Under the pieces are notes generated by a model that saw nothing but the letters and a program-made list of their open reading frames with translations, searched no databases and was not told the DNA's origin. Shown piece by piece: positions 8,396-16,830 of a DNA stretch of 64,000 nucleotides. Numbering within the stretch: position 1 is the stretch's first letter; each line of letters begins with the position of its first letter. This stretch comes from Streptomyces spiroverticillatus (GTDB lineage: Bacteria > Actinomycetota > Actinomycetes > Streptomycetales > Streptomycetaceae). Made by a program: the position numbers and the translations under genes. The stretch lies in contig BMUX01000005.1 in the NCBI GenBank assembly GCA_014650415.1, positions 372,001 through 436,000 on the forward strand, written 5' to 3'.

Positions 8396-10471
8396 ATGAC
8401 CCAATCCGTCTCTCCCGCGGTGCCCGTCCCGCCCGCGGCCCGCACCGCGCACTCCCGGCCGGCCGCCACCCTGCGCCGCACCGTCCTCACCCTGGACGCG
8501 GCGTCCCTCGGGCCGGACAGCCCGCTGCCGCCGCTGCTCGGCGAGAGCGACATCAACACCGGGCTGAGCTTCGGCTGCGCCGTCAACGACCTCGCCCTGC
8601 GGGCCGGCTACGGACACGTCCCCGACGTCCTCCCGTACACCCTCCAGGACGGTTACGGCCGCGAACGAACCCCCACCGACACCCCCGTCGCCGTCCTGGA
8701 GAACGAGCATCTGCGCGCCACCTTCCTCCTCGACTACGGCGGCCGCCTCTGGTCCCTGGTCCACAAGGCCACCGGACGCGAACTCCTCTACCGCAACCAG
8801 GTGCTGCAACCGGCCAACCTCGCCGTCCGCAACGCCTGGCTGGCGGGCGGCGTCGAGTGGAACCTCGGCGTCATCGGCCACTCCCCGCTCACCTCCTCGC
8901 CCGTGCACGCCGCCCGCGTCGAGGGCCCCGACGGCGTCCCGGTGCTCCGGCTGTACGAGTGGGAGCGCATCCGGCGGGTCCCCTTCCAGGTCGACGCCTG
9001 GCTGCCCCCGGGCGCCGAACACCTCCATGTGCACGTTCGCATCAGCAACCCCAACCCCCGCATGGTCCCCATGTACTGGTGGTCCAACATCGCCGTCCCC
9101 GAGACCCCCGACGTCCGCGTGATCGCCCCCGCCGACGCCGCCTGGGAGATCAACTACGAACGCAAGGTCGGCTACGTCCCCGTCCCGGTCTCCTCCGGCA
9201 CCGACCGCAGCTACGCCGCCCGCAGCCCGCTCGCCGCCGACTACTTCTACGACCTCCGCGAGGCCGACCGCCCCTGGATCGCCGCCCTCGACGGCGAGGG
9301 CACCGGCCTCCTCCAGACCTCCACCCGCCGCCAGCGCGGCCGCAAGCTCTTCTTCTGGGGACACAGCCAGGGCGGCCGCCGCTGGCAGGAATTCCTCTCC
9401 GGGACGGGGGAAGGCCCCCGCACCTACCTCGAAATCCAGGCAGGCCTCGCCGACACCCAGCTCGAATACCAGCCGATGCCGCCGCGCGCCTCCTGGTCCT
9501 GGCTGGAGACGTACGGTCCGGTGGCCGCCGACCCCGAGGCCGTGCACGGCGACTGGGCGCGGGCCAGGGCCGCCGTCACGGACGCGGTCTCCGACGTCGT
9601 ACCGGAAGCCCATCTGGAGCAACAGCTGGCGCACGCCGCCGAGTTCGCGGACCGCGCGCCCGCCGAGCAGCTGTGGACCGGGTCGGGCTGGGGCGCCCTG
9701 GAGCAGGTCCGGCGCGCCACCCGGCCCGGCCGTGTTCCCGCCACGACCGGCACCCCGTTCGCCGACACCACCCTCGGCGAGGAGCAGGAGCCGTGGCTCG
9801 CGCTGCTGCGCACCGGGGAGTTCCCGGCCGGCGACCCGGCGGTGCCGCCGCGCGGACTCATGGTCCAGAGCGAGTGGTACGACCTGCTCACGGCCTCCCG
9901 CACCGAGGGCAACTGGACCGCCCTCTACCACCTCGGCCTGATGCGCTGGCACGCCGCCGACCGCAAGGGCGCCCGCGCCGCCTGGGAGGCGTCCGCCGCA
10001 GCCGCCCCCAACGCCTGGGCGCTGCGCAACCTCGCCCTCCTCGACCGCCTCGACGGCAACTCCGACACCGCCGCCGACCGCTACCTCGCCGCCGTCGCCC
10101 TCGCCCCCGGCGAACGCACCCTCGCCCTGGAGGCCGGGCAGGCGCTCCTCGCCGCCGACCGCCCCGACGCCTGCCGCCAGGTGCTCGACGCGCTGCCGGA
10201 ACAGGCCCGCCGCCACGGCCGGGTCAGGCTGCTGCGCGCCCAGGCCGCACTCGTACTCGGCCAACTGGACGACGTACAGGAGGAGTTCGAGGCGGGGCTC
10301 GAGGTCGAGGACCTGCGGGAGGGGGAGCCCACGCTGGACCGGCTCTGGACGGACTACCACGCGAAGCGGCTCGCGGAGGCGGGGGCGGAGGGCGACGAGG
10401 AGGAGCTGCGGGCCAGGGCCCGGGCCGAGCATCCGTTGCCGTACGCGTACGACTTCCGCATGACCGACTGA
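8396..10471 (+). CDS. DUF5107 domain protein with C-terminal TPR repeats
   Basis: A 691-residue protein. Residues about 80-400 match the DUF5107 pattern seen in glycan-utilisation loci (LENEHLRATFLLDYGGRLWSL; GGVEWNLGVIGHSP; MYWWSNIAV), a fold related to aldose-epimerase/galactose-mutarotase beta-sandwiches. The remainder, from about 500, consists of helical TPR-like repeats (WHAADRKGARAAWEASAAAA; ALRNLALLDRLDG). No signal peptide is visible. It is transcribed divergently from the importer and probably acts on an imported sugar, although the biochemical role of DUF5107 is not settled. The first ATG after the intergenic region is used; no strong Shine-Dalgarno is seen, so leaderless translation is possible. 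Confidence 0.82.
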   Translation: MTQSVSPAVPVPPAARTAHSRPAATLRRTVLTLDAASLGPDSPLPPLLGESDINTGLSFGCAVNDLALRAGYGHVPDVLPYTLQDGYGRERTPTDTPVAVLENEHLRATFLLDYGGRLWSLVHKATGRELLYRNQVLQPANLAVRNAWLAGGVEWNLGVIGHSPLTSSPVHAARVEGPDGVPVLRLYEWERIRRVPFQVDAWLPPGAEHLHVHVRISNPNPRMVPMYWWSNIAVPETPDVRVIAPADAAWEINYERKVGYVPVPVSSGTDRSYAARSPLAADYFYDLREADRPWIAALDGEGTGLLQTSTRRQRGRKLFFWGHSQGGRRWQEFLSGTGEGPRTYLEIQAGLADTQLEYQPMPPRASWSWLETYGPVAADPEAVHGDWARARAAVTDAVSDVVPEAHLEQQLAHAAEFADRAPAEQLWTGSGWGALEQVRRATRPGRVPATTGTPFADTTLGEEQEPWLALLRTGEFPAGDPAVPPRGLMVQSEWYDLLTASRTEGNWTALYHLGLMRWHAADRKGARAAWEASAAAAPNAWALRNLALLDRLDGNSDTAADRYLAAVALAPGERTLALEAGQALLAADRPDACRQVLDALPEQARRHGRVRLLRAQAALVLGQLDDVQEEFEAGLEVEDLREGEPTLDRLWTDYHAKRLAEAGAEGDEEELRARARAEHPLPYAYDFRMTD

Positions 10472-10542
10472 CCTGCGGGCCCCTTGGCTGCCCCCACATG
10501 CCCCGGGCGGCATCCCGCCGCCCACCGCCGGACGAGCGCGCC

Positions 10543-10568
10543 CACCGGGTCCTGTCCGGGACCCGGTG
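10543..10568. terminator. Stem-loop between DUF5107 and GH16 genes
   Basis: CACCGGGTCC (10543-10552) and GGACCCGGTG (10559-10568) form a perfect 10-bp hairpin with a 6-nt loop. There is no U-tract, which is common for Streptomyces terminators. It either ends the DUF5107 transcript or lies in the GH16 leader, 35 nt before its ATG. Confidence 0.5.
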
Positions 10569-10603
10569 CACCCGACCCACCCTCGTGAAAGGTGAGTGTC
10601 CGC

Positions 10604-11827
10604 ATGCACGCAACCCCCACCGCCCGGAAACCCCGCCGCGCCCGGACCAGAACGGTCCTCGCCGCGCTGACCGCAGCCTCCGCCCTCCTCGCCGGACTCG
10701 GCACGGCGAGTGCGGCGCCGACGCCCTTGAAGCCGGCCGCCGACAAGGTCCTCATCAACGACGAGTTCAACGGCAGCACCCTCGACACCTCCGTCTGGAG
10801 CGCGGGCGACTCCGACGTCAACAAGCCCACCGGCTGGATCTGGCGCTACCTCACCAAGCAGACCCCGGACGGCTCCGTCGCCCACCCCGACCAGGTGAAG
10901 CTCGCGGGCGGCGAGGTCGACCTCGGCCTGAGTGCGAACCCGTACCTGGACCACAAGTACCGGGCCGGGTACATCAGCACCCAGGGCAAGAAGAGCTTCC
11001 TGTACGGAAAGGTCGAGGCCACCATCAAAGTCTCCGGCGGCCTCGGGCTCTGGCCCGCCTTCTGGATGCTCCCCGCCGACACCACGCCCTCCGACATCGA
11101 CAACAGCACCGCGCTGCCCGAGGTCGACATCTTCGAGATCCTCGGCACCGAGGGCTCCAAGACCGACTACATGACGCTCCACAACGTCCGCCCCGAGGAC
11201 AAGACCGGCTGCACCTTCAAGACCACCGACCTGTCCGCCGGATACCACACCTACGGTCTGGACTGGCAGCCCGGGAAGATGACCTGGCTGGTCGACGGCG
11301 TGGCCCGCTGCACGACCACCAAGGCGGTGCCGAGCGAGCCGATGTTCCTCATCCTCAACAACAGCGCGGGCGGCTGCGCCAGTTGGGGCGGCTGCATCCA
11401 GCCGTCGACACCGCTGCCGAGCCACATGTACGTACGCAATGTGAAGGTCACCCAGCCGGACTCGCTGATGATCAACGACACGGCGGGCGGCGTGACGTAC
11501 GGCGGCGCCTGGACGTACGGCGGCGGACGCGGCTACGGGGACTACGGCGACGACGTCCACTACACGCGCGCCAACGGTGACTCCGTCTCCTACACCTTCA
11601 ACGGCACGGGCGTGGACTTCCTCACCGAGAAGTTCTCCGACCTGGGCACGGCGGACGTGTATGTGGACGGCACGCTGCGGACGACCGTCGATCTGACCTC
11701 GACCGCCCGGCAGGTCCAGCAGACCGTGTTCGGGATCTCCGGACTGCCGCAGGGCGTGCACACGGTCAAGGTGGTCAAGCGGTCGGGGACGTACCTGGTG
11801 GTGGACGCCTTCCGCACGCGCAGCTGA
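10604..11827 (+). CDS. Secreted glycoside hydrolase family 16 with C-terminal beta-sandwich module
   Basis: A 407-residue exported endo-glycanase. A twin-arginine/basic signal peptide (RKPRRARTRTV, hydrophobic core, ATASA-like cleavage near residue 40) precedes a GH16 catalytic domain. The family active site ExDxxE appears as EVDIFEILG, with the nucleophile and acid/base glutamates intact. Residues about 290-407 form an extra beta-rich module (YGGAWTYGGGRGYGDYGDD) resembling carbohydrate-binding domains. ATG 10604 has GGTGAG at 8 nt; the GTG 12 nt upstream would remove that site. GH16 enzymes cut beta-1,3/1,4-glucans, laminarin, agarose or carrageenan; the substrate class cannot be fixed here. 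Its products could feed the adjacent importer. Confidence 0.9.
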   Translation: MHATPTARKPRRARTRTVLAALTAASALLAGLGTASAAPTPLKPAADKVLINDEFNGSTLDTSVWSAGDSDVNKPTGWIWRYLTKQTPDGSVAHPDQVKLAGGEVDLGLSANPYLDHKYRAGYISTQGKKSFLYGKVEATIKVSGGLGLWPAFWMLPADTTPSDIDNSTALPEVDIFEILGTEGSKTDYMTLHNVRPEDKTGCTFKTTDLSAGYHTYGLDWQPGKMTWLVDGVARCTTTKAVPSEPMFLILNNSAGGCASWGGCIQPSTPLPSHMYVRNVKVTQPDSLMINDTAGGVTYGGAWTYGGGRGYGDYGDDVHYTRANGDSVSYTFNGTGVDFLTEKFSDLGTADVYVDGTLRTTVDLTSTARQVQQTVFGISGLPQGVHTVKVVKRSGTYLVVDAFRTRS

Positions 11828-11955
11828 GTGGGCTGGGGGGAGCCGGGGGGTCGCGAAAAAACTTTTCGGCAGAGGTGCATGGGTGCTTCGGTCCGGGGAA
11901 CAAGCCTCTTCGACCCGAGCTCGCAGGCACATCCCCCCGGCCTGCCGAGCATCCT

Positions 11956-11994
11956 GGATGCCCCGCAGTCACCCCCCCCGGCTGCGGGGCATCC
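11956..11994 (+). terminator. Strong stem-loop terminator after GH16 gene
   Basis: GGATGCCCCGCAG (11956-11968) and CTGCGGGGCATCC (11982-11994) form a perfect 13-bp stem with a 13-nt C-rich loop, 128 nt after the GH16 stop. No U-run follows. It separates the sugar locus from the decayed region to the right. Confidence 0.75.
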
Positions 11995-12023
11995 GTCTGC
12001 CTGTCGTCTGTCCGCCTGTCCGG

Positions 12024-13330
12024 TCACCCCTGCTCGTGCAGGCAGGCCGTCATGTCTCCCGGCAGGGCGGGCACGAGGGCGGGCTCGAAACCGGTCCGGC
12101 ACTCGCGGTAGCAGAGGCTCAGGACGAGGTGCTCGGTCCGGTGCGCGAACTCCGGGTCGGGGCCGTGCCGGAGGTCCAGCCGTACGAGCCGGGGCGGGCC
12201 GGTGTCGGGTGCGTCGACCACGTAGAGGCCGAGCGCGCCGTCCGGGGCGAGGGGGCGGCCGAGCCCTCGCGCCAGCGGCCGACGGGGTGCAGGTCGGGGG
12301 TGAGGGCGAGGAGGTGTCCCAGGTCGGGGGCGGCGGCGTAGAGGAGTCGGTGCGGGGTGTGCGGCGCGCGGGAGGAGTGTCGCTTCTTGAGTCCCTTCAG
12401 TCCCTCGGTCCCTCCGGGCGGCGGCCCCTCCGTCTCTCCGGGCGGCTCCGTGGCGGGGCCCTGGGCCGGTTCTCCCGTGAGGCCGTCCGTGTGGCAGGAC
12501 GGCTAGCTGCCGTCCGGGGCCGGGACGAGCGGGTACAGGGTGGCGCGCTCCCCGGGAGCGATGGGGTCCGTGGGCGTCGTCGTCATCGCGGGCCCGCCGT
12601 CACTCGACGTACAGGGTGTAGAGGACCTTGCCGCCGCCCGCGCGGACCGTGAACTCCAGCGTGTGCGGGCCGGTGTCCAGCGGCAGGCCGAGCGAGTGTG
12701 CGACGGCGAACAGGTCGAGGCTGCCCGTCCCCGACCCGACCAGCGGGTGCGTGCCCCGGCCGTTCCCGGAGCCCCGTACCGGTGTGCCCGGAGGGCTGTT
12801 CGCCCGCCGCGTCTCCCTGGGCCGCCACCGGATTGACCGCCCCGCTCACGTACGGCACCGCGCTGCGCAGCTCGGTCAGGGTGCCCGCCGGTACGTTGCC
12901 CTGCGGGCCGCCGCCCGTACGGTACGAGGCCGAGACCGCCGCGCCCACCGCGGGCCCGTCGGCGAACTGCACCGTGCCACTGCGCCGGAACCGCACCCTG
13001 CCGTCGAGCACCGCCAGCTCCGCCCAGCCGTCCGCCGACCGGCCCTCCTGGGCGAAGGGGGAGGGGCCGGACACCGTCCCGCCCTCCGCCCCGGAGCCGG
13101 GCACCGCGGCGTACAGGCCGACGAGTCCGACCGGCAGCGGCGCGTCGAAGCCCAGGTACACGGCAGGGGTACGGTCCTCGACGGGCGCCAGCGGCGCGAA
13201 GGGCGCACCCCGTCAACGGGTCGCCTCCGTACGGTCGTCGAGGTCGAACCGGTTGAGGGCGAGGACCTGGCCGAGCTCCTGCGGGCCCGACGCGACCCGG
13301 TATCCGACCTTCACCCCCGCCAGCACGGGC
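12024..13330 (-). pseudogene. Decayed gene remnants: contractile-injection/phage baseplate-like protein and downstream fragments
   Basis: No intact gene fits this stretch, but conserved-looking protein segments appear in changing minus-strand frames. From about 13320 down, one frame reads ALNRFDLDDRTEATR, then a TGA at 13215-13213, then in the same frame APFAPLAPVEDRTPAVYLGF, YRTGGGPQGNVPAGTLTELR and SAVPYVSGAVNPVAAQG. This style resembles the putative baseplate assembly proteins of phage tails and extracellular contractile injection systems. After a frameshift near 12790 the text continues as LDLFAVAHSLGLPLDTGPH to a stop near 12602. A short start MTTTPTDPIAPGERATLYPL (12582) ends at 12503. 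A further C-terminal piece (LDLRHGPDPEFAHRTEHLVL) ends at 12024. Family naming is by pattern memory only; decay itself is clear. Confidence 0.5.
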
Positions 13331-13436
13331 GGAGTGGGCCGCACCAGGCCCACTCCGCCCGGTCCAGTCCGGTCCTGCCGCCGTCGTCGCCCTTGGTCAG
13401 CTCGGACCCGCAGCCAGTGGGCCCGCACAACCCGGC

Positions 13437-13635
13437 CTCCGCCCAGGTCACCACGTCGTGGTGGTCCCCGACGGACAGCGCCACCACCCGCACGGCGTCC
13501 CCCTGCCCGGCGAGCTGCCGCACCGCGGACGCCTTCTCGTCCGGCGGCGCGTCCAGCAGCACGATGTCCGGGCACAGCCGCCGGCCGGCGGCGCTCAGGA
13601 GCGAACGCGCCGGTGCTGCGGCCTTCCTGCAACTC
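13437..13635 (-). pseudogene. Receiver-domain fragment of a LuxR-type response regulator
   Basis: Reading minus-strand from about 13600, RLCPDIVLLDAPPDEKASAV continues to VRVVALSVGDHHDVVTWAEA and GLCG. This is the central part of a response-regulator receiver domain (phospho-acceptor Asp in VLLD, then the beta4-alpha4 segment). The N-terminal part is missing at the GrpB-like gene border, and the text loses resemblance after GLCG. No LuxR helix-turn-helix follows. It is a truncated remnant next to the baseplate-like remnants. Confidence 0.5.
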
Positions 13636-13638
13636 CGG

Positions 13639-14238
13639 CTACGCCTTCCAGCCGGTGGCCGCCGCCCACGGTTCCGCGACCGTGATCACCAGGTCGACCA
13701 CCGGGTCCTTCACGTCCGCGTACACGCCCGTGCTGTCGACCACCCCCGCGAGCGACTGCTTGAAGCGGGCGTACGCGGGGACCGCCTCGGGGTGCGCGCG
13801 GAACCAGTCGCGGAAGAGCAGCGCGAAGCGTTCGCCTGGCGAGCCCGTGCGGCGTACGTGCAGGTTGACGGCGGTGACGCCGTCCGCCGCGCGGCGCGTC
13901 CAGAGCCGCTTGGTCCAGTTCTCCGGGGCGTCGTCGAGACCTGCGGGGACGTGGTCGTTGCGGTACGGGGAGAGCCGGAAGCCGCGTGCCGCGAGGGGGC
14001 CGGCGAAGGCGGCCTCGACCGGCTCCAGGTCCGCGACGCTCACCTGGAGGTCGAAGACCGGCTTGGCGGCCATGCCGGGGATCGAGGTGCTGCCGATGTG
14101 CTCGACGCGCACGGCCAGGGGCGCGAGGGCGGCCAGCAGGTCCTGGGTGAGGGCCCGCCCCCGGGGCTCCCAGTCGGGGGAGTGCGGGACGAGGAAGGGC
14201 CGGACGGTGGCGGTGGGCGGTGCGGGGTTTCCGGTCAT
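13639..14238 (-). CDS. GrpB family (UPF0157) nucleotidyltransferase-fold protein
   Basis: A 199-residue GrpB/UPF0157 protein. Key segments are VRVEHIGSTSIPGMAAKPVF (the GS and DxQ-like nucleotidyltransferase core), HVRRTGSPGERFALLFRDWF and the helical C-terminus. GrpB-family proteins have a nucleotidyltransferase-like fold; some are linked to dephospho-CoA kinase, but most have unknown substrates. ATG 14238 is the first start after the intergenic region. It is divergent from the alpha/beta hydrolase. The C-terminal end abuts the decayed region, and its length is normal for the family. Confidence 0.88.
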   Translation of the reverse strand: MTGNPAPPTATVRPFLVPHSPDWEPRGRALTQDLLAALAPLAVRVEHIGSTSIPGMAAKPVFDLQVSVADLEPVEAAFAGPLAARGFRLSPYRNDHVPAGLDDAPENWTKRLWTRRAADGVTAVNLHVRRTGSPGERFALLFRDWFRAHPEAVPAYARFKQSLAGVVDSTGVYADVKDPVVDLVITVAEPWAAATGWKA

Positions 14239-14307
14239 TCGGGGAAGTTTAGGCGGGGCGGTCGGTAGGGTGCGGGTGGTCGGGGACGCGGCGGAGGCGG
14301 GGAACGG

Positions 14308-15126
14308 ATGACGGGTGTGTACGAGACTGAGCCGACCGGTGTCCACGAGGTCGAGGGACCCGGGGCCGCCGCCCCCGGTGACCCCCAACTTTCTTCCCAC
14401 GCAACGCACTTCACCCTTCCCTGCGACGGCGAAGTCCTCTCCTGCGTCACGGTGCGGCCGGTGATTCCCGCCCCCGCCCCCCTCGCCGTCCTCGTCCTGC
14501 ACGGCGCAGGCAACGGGGACAAACAGAGCCCCGCCGTCCTCGCCGCCGCCTTCGCCGACCGGGGGCATCACGCCCTCGCCTTCGACTTCTCCGGGCACGG
14601 CGACAGCACCGGCACCCTCGGCGGGCTGAGCCTGCGCCGCCGCTTCGAGCAGGCCCGTACCGTCGTCGACACCTGCCTGCCCACCGACGCGCCCCTGGTC
14701 CTCGTCGGCTTCAGCATGAGCGGGCAGACCGTCGCCGACCTCGCCGCGCACTACCGGAACCGCCTCGCCGCGATCGGCCTCGGGGCGCCCGCCGTGTACG
14801 CGGCGCAGGCCTGGCCGGTGGCCTTCGACGCCGGGTTCACCGGGATCATCCGTACGCCCGACAGCTGGCGGAAGTCCCCCGCGCTGGACGTCTTCCGGGA
14901 ACTCCCGGAGGGCGTGCGCGCGGTGCTGGCCACGCCCGCCGTCGACGCGGTGATCCCGCCCGCCGTCACGGAAGCTGTGGACGAGGCGCTGGGTGCCTCG
15001 CGGGCGGAGTACGTGCGGGTCGTGCTGCCGGAGGCGGACCACCGGCTGAGCCTGTGGTTCGCGTCGGAGGCGAAGGCGCGGGAGGGGTTCGTGGACGTGC
15101 TGCTGGGCGGTGGCGGGCGGGTGTGA
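14308..15126 (+). CDS. Alpha/beta hydrolase
   Basis: A 272-residue serine hydrolase. LVLHGAGNGDK forms the oxyanion region, GFSMSGQ the nucleophile elbow, and a C-terminal EADHRLSLWF supplies the catalytic His; an acidic residue sits in the preceding strand. The fold resembles short-chain acyl hydrolases/BAAT-like peptidases. There is no signal peptide, so it is cytoplasmic. ATG 14308 is the first after a purine-rich GGGGAACGG. The substrate is unknown. Confidence 0.88.
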   Translation: MTGVYETEPTGVHEVEGPGAAAPGDPQLSSHATHFTLPCDGEVLSCVTVRPVIPAPAPLAVLVLHGAGNGDKQSPAVLAAAFADRGHHALAFDFSGHGDSTGTLGGLSLRRRFEQARTVVDTCLPTDAPLVLVGFSMSGQTVADLAAHYRNRLAAIGLGAPAVYAAQAWPVAFDAGFTGIIRTPDSWRKSPALDVFRELPEGVRAVLATPAVDAVIPPAVTEAVDEALGASRAEYVRVVLPEADHRLSLWFASEAKAREGFVDVLLGGGGRV

Positions 15127-15206
15127 GGCCGCGTCGCGGAGTCGTGCGGTGGAGCCGTGCCGTGAAGCCGTTTCGTACAAGATCGGTTGAGGCTAGGTTG
15201 AGGCGT

Positions 15207-15254
15207 ATGACCACCCCTCAATTCGCTCTGCGGAACGGCCGGTACAGACGATGA
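15207..15254 (+). CDS. Possible 15-residue leader peptide coupled to membrane protein gene
   Basis: ATG 15207 opens MTTPQFALRNGRYRR and its TGA overlaps the ATG of the next gene by 4 nt (ATGA). A GAGG lies 6-8 nt upstream. A tiny ORF that hands ribosomes directly to the next start is consistent with a translational-coupling leader, but nothing beyond layout supports expression. Confidence 0.35.
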   Translation: MTTPQFALRNGRYRR

Positions 15255-15802
15255 ACGCACCCCTGACGCTCGCCGCCGAGGCCGTCCTGCATCCGTACCC
15301 CCTCATCCGCGGGGGCGGCCTCTTCCTCCTCTGCGTCGGGCTCGGCTTCCTGCTCGGCTGGATCTTCCAGAGCCGCTGGATACCCTTCGCGATCGGCGGT
15401 GGCGTCGCCGGGTTCGTCGCGAGCGGGCTGAGCGCGCTGCTGCCGTCGCTCGGGCCGACGTCGTTCGTCCAGATCGCGGGGCTCGTGGGGTCCTTCGTAC
15501 TGGAGATGGGGCTGATCTATCTGGTGATCAGCAGCTACCAGAAGCAGCCGGAGGCCGAGCGGGACGACCGGCAGCTGATCCTCCGGATCCTCTTCGTCGT
15601 CGGCCTGCACTTCCTCACCATGGGCCTCGCGCACGGCCCCCTGATGACCCTCCTCGGCGCGCTGACCAGCGTGAACGCACTGATCGGGCTGTACGTGGCG
15701 AGGCGTGCGCCGGTGCGGGCGCTGGGCGTGAGCGACGCGGTGCTGAAGCTGGGATTCGGGGCATGGATGCTGCTGGCGTACCCGGCGGTGACCTTCGGCT
15801 GA
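15251..15802 (+). CDS. Integral membrane protein of unknown function
   Basis: A 183-residue protein with about five hydrophobic helices (GGGLFLLCVGLGFLLGWIF; AIGGGVAGFVASGLSALL; IAGLVGSFVLEMGLIYLVI; ILFVVGLHFLTMGLA; VLKLGFGAWMLLAYPAV). A conserved-looking His pair lies in the fourth helix region (GLHFLTMGLAHG). The start overlaps the small leader ORF by 4 nt. I do not recognise a characterised family. A 10-bp tandem repeat (GGCAGTCGGA) directly follows the stop. Confidence 0.8.
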   Translation: MNAPLTLAAEAVLHPYPLIRGGGLFLLCVGLGFLLGWIFQSRWIPFAIGGGVAGFVASGLSALLPSLGPTSFVQIAGLVGSFVLEMGLIYLVISSYQKQPEAERDDRQLILRILFVVGLHFLTMGLAHGPLMTLLGALTSVNALIGLYVARRAPVRALGVSDAVLKLGFGAWMLLAYPAVTFG

Positions 15803-15891
15803 GGCAGTCGGAGGCAGTCGGAGGCAGCCAGATGCCGCCGGAGGCCGCCCGGGCCGCCGATTCCGTCCCTCCCCCGAAGGAGTCCCTCCGT

Positions 15892-16797
15892 ATGACCGCC
15901 CCCTTCACCGTCCCGCCCGCCTTCGCCGCCTCCTACCGCGACGAGAACGCGGCGGCCCCCGCCTGGCTAGCCGATCTGCCGCGCCTCGCGGGGGAGTTCC
16001 TGGAGCGCTGGGAGCTGCGGCCGGACGGTGCGCCCGGGCACGGCATGGCGTCGGTCGTCCTGCCCGTGACCCGTACCGCCGACGGCACACCCGCCGTGCT
16101 CAAGCTCCAGCAGGTACGGGAGGAGACCGTCGGGGCCGCGACCGCCCTGCGGACCTGGGCCGGAAACGGCGCGGTGCGTCTGCTCGCCCACGACCCGGCC
16201 ACCGACACCGCACTCCTGGAACGCCTCGACGCCTCCCGACCCCTCTCCACCCTCGCCCGCACCCCCGAGGGCGAGGGCAAGGCCCTCCGGATCCTGGCCG
16301 GCCTGATGGCCCGCCTGACCGCCCCCGCCGCCCCGCCCGGCACCCGACGGCTGGCCGACATCGCCGCCGCGATGCTGGACGAAGTCCCGTCAGCGGTAAG
16401 GAAATTGGCCGACCCGGCGGACCGTGCACTCCTCGGGACCTGCGCGTCCGCCGTCACCGAACTCCTCCCGGAACCCGGCGACCGCCTCCTCCACTGGGAC
16501 CTCCACTACGACAACGTCCTCGCCGGAGAACGCGAACCCTGGCTGGCCATCGACCCCGAACCCCTCGCGGGCGACCCCGGCTTCGACCTCTGGCCCGCGC
16601 TGAACAGCGACCCCGATCCGGCCACGGTGCTCCCCCGCTTCGACCTCCTCACCGAAGCCCTCGGCCTCGACCGCGCACGGGCGGCGGGCTGGACGCTCGC
16701 CCGCATCCTCCAGAACGCCCTCTGGGACGTGGCGGACGGCAACCCCGCCCTCGACCCGGTCCAGGTCGCCCAGGCGAAGGCCCTGCTGGGGAGGTAG
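15892..16797 (+). CDS. APH(6)-type aminoglycoside/hydroxyurea phosphotransferase family kinase
   Basis: A 301-residue kinase-fold protein. The catalytic loop is HWDLHYDNVL (Asp base and Asn) and the metal site IDPEPLAGDPGFDLWP; both fit streptomycin 6-kinase/hydroxyurea phosphotransferase relatives. The ATP-binding half includes AVLKLQQVREETVGAATAL with the Lys. ATG 15892 has GAAGGAG at 9 nt, a clear start. Many chromosomal copies in Streptomyces have no proven resistance role. The enzyme is intact by motif; substrate and resistance are not shown. Confidence 0.9.
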   Translation: MTAPFTVPPAFAASYRDENAAAPAWLADLPRLAGEFLERWELRPDGAPGHGMASVVLPVTRTADGTPAVLKLQQVREETVGAATALRTWAGNGAVRLLAHDPATDTALLERLDASRPLSTLARTPEGEGKALRILAGLMARLTAPAAPPGTRRLADIAAAMLDEVPSAVRKLADPADRALLGTCASAVTELLPEPGDRLLHWDLHYDNVLAGEREPWLAIDPEPLAGDPGFDLWPALNSDPDPATVLPRFDLLTEALGLDRARAAGWTLARILQNALWDVADGNPALDPVQVAQAKALLGR

Positions 16798-16830
16798 GAA
16801 GGGGCTGGTGCGCCGAGCGGCGGCGGGTAC

